This document shows positions 63,440 to 64,000 of a stretch of DNA of 64,000 nucleotides, in pieces. A program made the position numbers and the translations under genes. Within the stretch, counting starts at the first letter, position 1; every line of letters starts with the position of its first letter. Below the pieces are notes generated by a model. That model was not told the origin of the DNA. It ran no database searches and worked only from the letters and a program-made list of their open reading frames with translations. Source of the DNA: Oxalobacter paeniformigenes (lineage in GTDB: Bacteria > Pseudomonadota > Gammaproteobacteria > Burkholderiales > Burkholderiaceae_D); contig NZ_JAMKYL010000002.1 in the NCBI RefSeq assembly GCF_027158465.1, positions 62,001-126,000 on the forward strand, in the 5' to 3' direction.

Positions 63440-63542
63440 CGGCGTTAGAATTTGGGGTAAAAATGCTACACAAGAGCGTGCCAGCGCGCAACCAGCCGTT
63501 TTTGCCGGGTGTCAATGTTTATTCTATTGGTGACCTTTGAAT

Positions 63543-63770
63543 ATGATTTCAGAATTTGATGTATTGTCGGAAAAAATCAGTCAGCTGGCCAGTCTGACTC
63601 AGGCCTTGAGACGTGAGAATGCCGATCTGCGTTTGAAGAATGCGGAATTGACGATGGAAAACCAGCAGCTTTCGGAACGGATGGAGGGAGCGCGGCAGCG
63701 TGTGTCTTCGCTGATCCAAACCTTGCCGGCCGTAGAAAATGCAGAAGGAGTGTCCAATGATACAAATTGA
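63543..63770 (+). CDS. Small coiled-coil protein, TIGR02449/ZapB-like
   Basis: 75-residue soluble protein that is almost wholly a coiled coil (LSEKISQLASLTQALRRENA then LRLKNAELTMENQQLSERME). Small proteins of this kind are found just upstream of zapA in beta- and gammaproteobacteria and resemble the division factor ZapB. ATG at 63543 is preferred over a TTG two codons upstream. Its end overlaps zapA by 14 nt, which implies coupling. Role in division is inferred from context. Confidence 0.75.
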   Translation: MISEFDVLSEKISQLASLTQALRRENADLRLKNAELTMENQQLSERMEGARQRVSSLIQTLPAVENAEGVSNDTN

Positions 63771-64000
63771 TGTGACCATTATGGGGCAGTCCTATCGTCT
63801 GGCATGCCATGATGACGAAAAGGACAAGTTGAAAGAAGCTGTGGCGTATCTTGACAAGAAAATGTGCGCGATTCGCGATACCGGAAAGATCAAGGGTAAC
63901 GACAGGATCGCGATCATGGCGTCGCTGTCTATCGCGGCGGAACTGTTGGCGATCAAGTCGCCGAGCGGTCCGCTATCCGGGATGTCCATGGCGGAAATCA
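63757..64000 (+). CDS. zapA: Cell division protein ZapA, 3' end outside the window
   Basis: The first 81 residues of ZapA are visible. MIQIDVTIMGQSYRLACHDD matches the family's N-terminal beta strands, followed by KLKEAVAYLDKKMCAIRDTGKIKG and NDRIAIMASLSIAAELL. ZapA bundles FtsZ filaments at the division site. GGAG precedes the ATG at a proper distance. The gene runs off the right edge; 6S RNA often follows it in proteobacteria. Confidence 0.92.
   Translation, partial: MIQIDVTIMGQSYRLACHDDEKDKLKEAVAYLDKKMCAIRDTGKIKGNDRIAIMASLSIAAELLAIKSPSGPLSGMSMAEI

Overview
The window looks like a chromosomal core segment of a betaproteobacterium. Two blocks match betaproteobacterial gene order: yhdP / nitrilase-like amidase / tldD, and cmk-rpsA-ihfB-lapA-lapB-rfaE1. 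A complete division and cell-wall (dcw) cluster, an MurE of the meso-diaminopimelate type and LPS genes (waaA, rfaE1, lpxC, lapAB) show a Gram-negative cell. Fairly balanced base composition and a methylthioadenosine salvage cluster without oxygen-dependent steps fit Oxalobacteraceae, perhaps an Oxalobacter-like anaerobe; that placement is inference. I see no tRNA, rRNA operon, IS, phage, CRISPR or defence island.

Layout. 1-7.2 kb: 3' part of yhdP, an amidase, tldD, then aroG behind a promoter, an aromatic-rich leader peptide and a terminator that together make a textbook attenuator. 7.2-12 kb: yajQ (-), murB (+), and the minus-strand cluster mtnP - class II aldolase - apt - mtnA, which can recycle methylthioadenosine to adenine plus C3 units. 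12.1-14.5 kb: argF and argG (-). 14.6-18.1 kb: rsgA and a Ste24-like protease (-), orn and a small sensor-less histidine kinase (+). 18.1-21.6 kb: waaA (-), then an EEP-family phosphodiesterase with a ClsB-like cardiolipin synthase. 21.66-22.0 kb: RNase P RNA with its own terminator.

22.4-40.5 kb holds the whole dcw cluster in one direction: mraZ, rsmH, ftsL, ftsI, murE, murF, mraY, murD, ftsW, murG, murC, ddl, ftsQ, ftsA, ftsZ, lpxC. Many junctions overlap by a few bases. Ahead of mraZ are four TG-rich repeats at exact 10-bp spacing that overlap a promoter -10 box, a convincing MraZ operator.

40.5-46.2 kb: dciA-like DUF721 gene (-), secA, argJ and a DUF815 ATPase. 46.3-49.1 kb: valS (-). 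49.2-53.9 kb: a TPP riboswitch with a 12-bp Shine-Dalgarno-sequestering hairpin ahead of thiCSGDE; the glycine-oxidising partner (thiO or thiH) and thiF are absent here. 54-57.9 kb: a ClsA-like cardiolipin synthase (-) and a UvrD/PcrA helicase (+). 57.9-63.3 kb, minus strand: cmk, rpsA, ihfB, lapA, lapB, rfaE1. 63.5 kb to the end: a small coiled-coil gene and the start of zapA, which runs off the window.

Most of the window is ordinary housekeeping. The parts most worth following up are regulatory: the aroG Phe/Tyr attenuator, the mraZ operator and the thiC switch, plus the compact methylthioadenosine salvage cluster.
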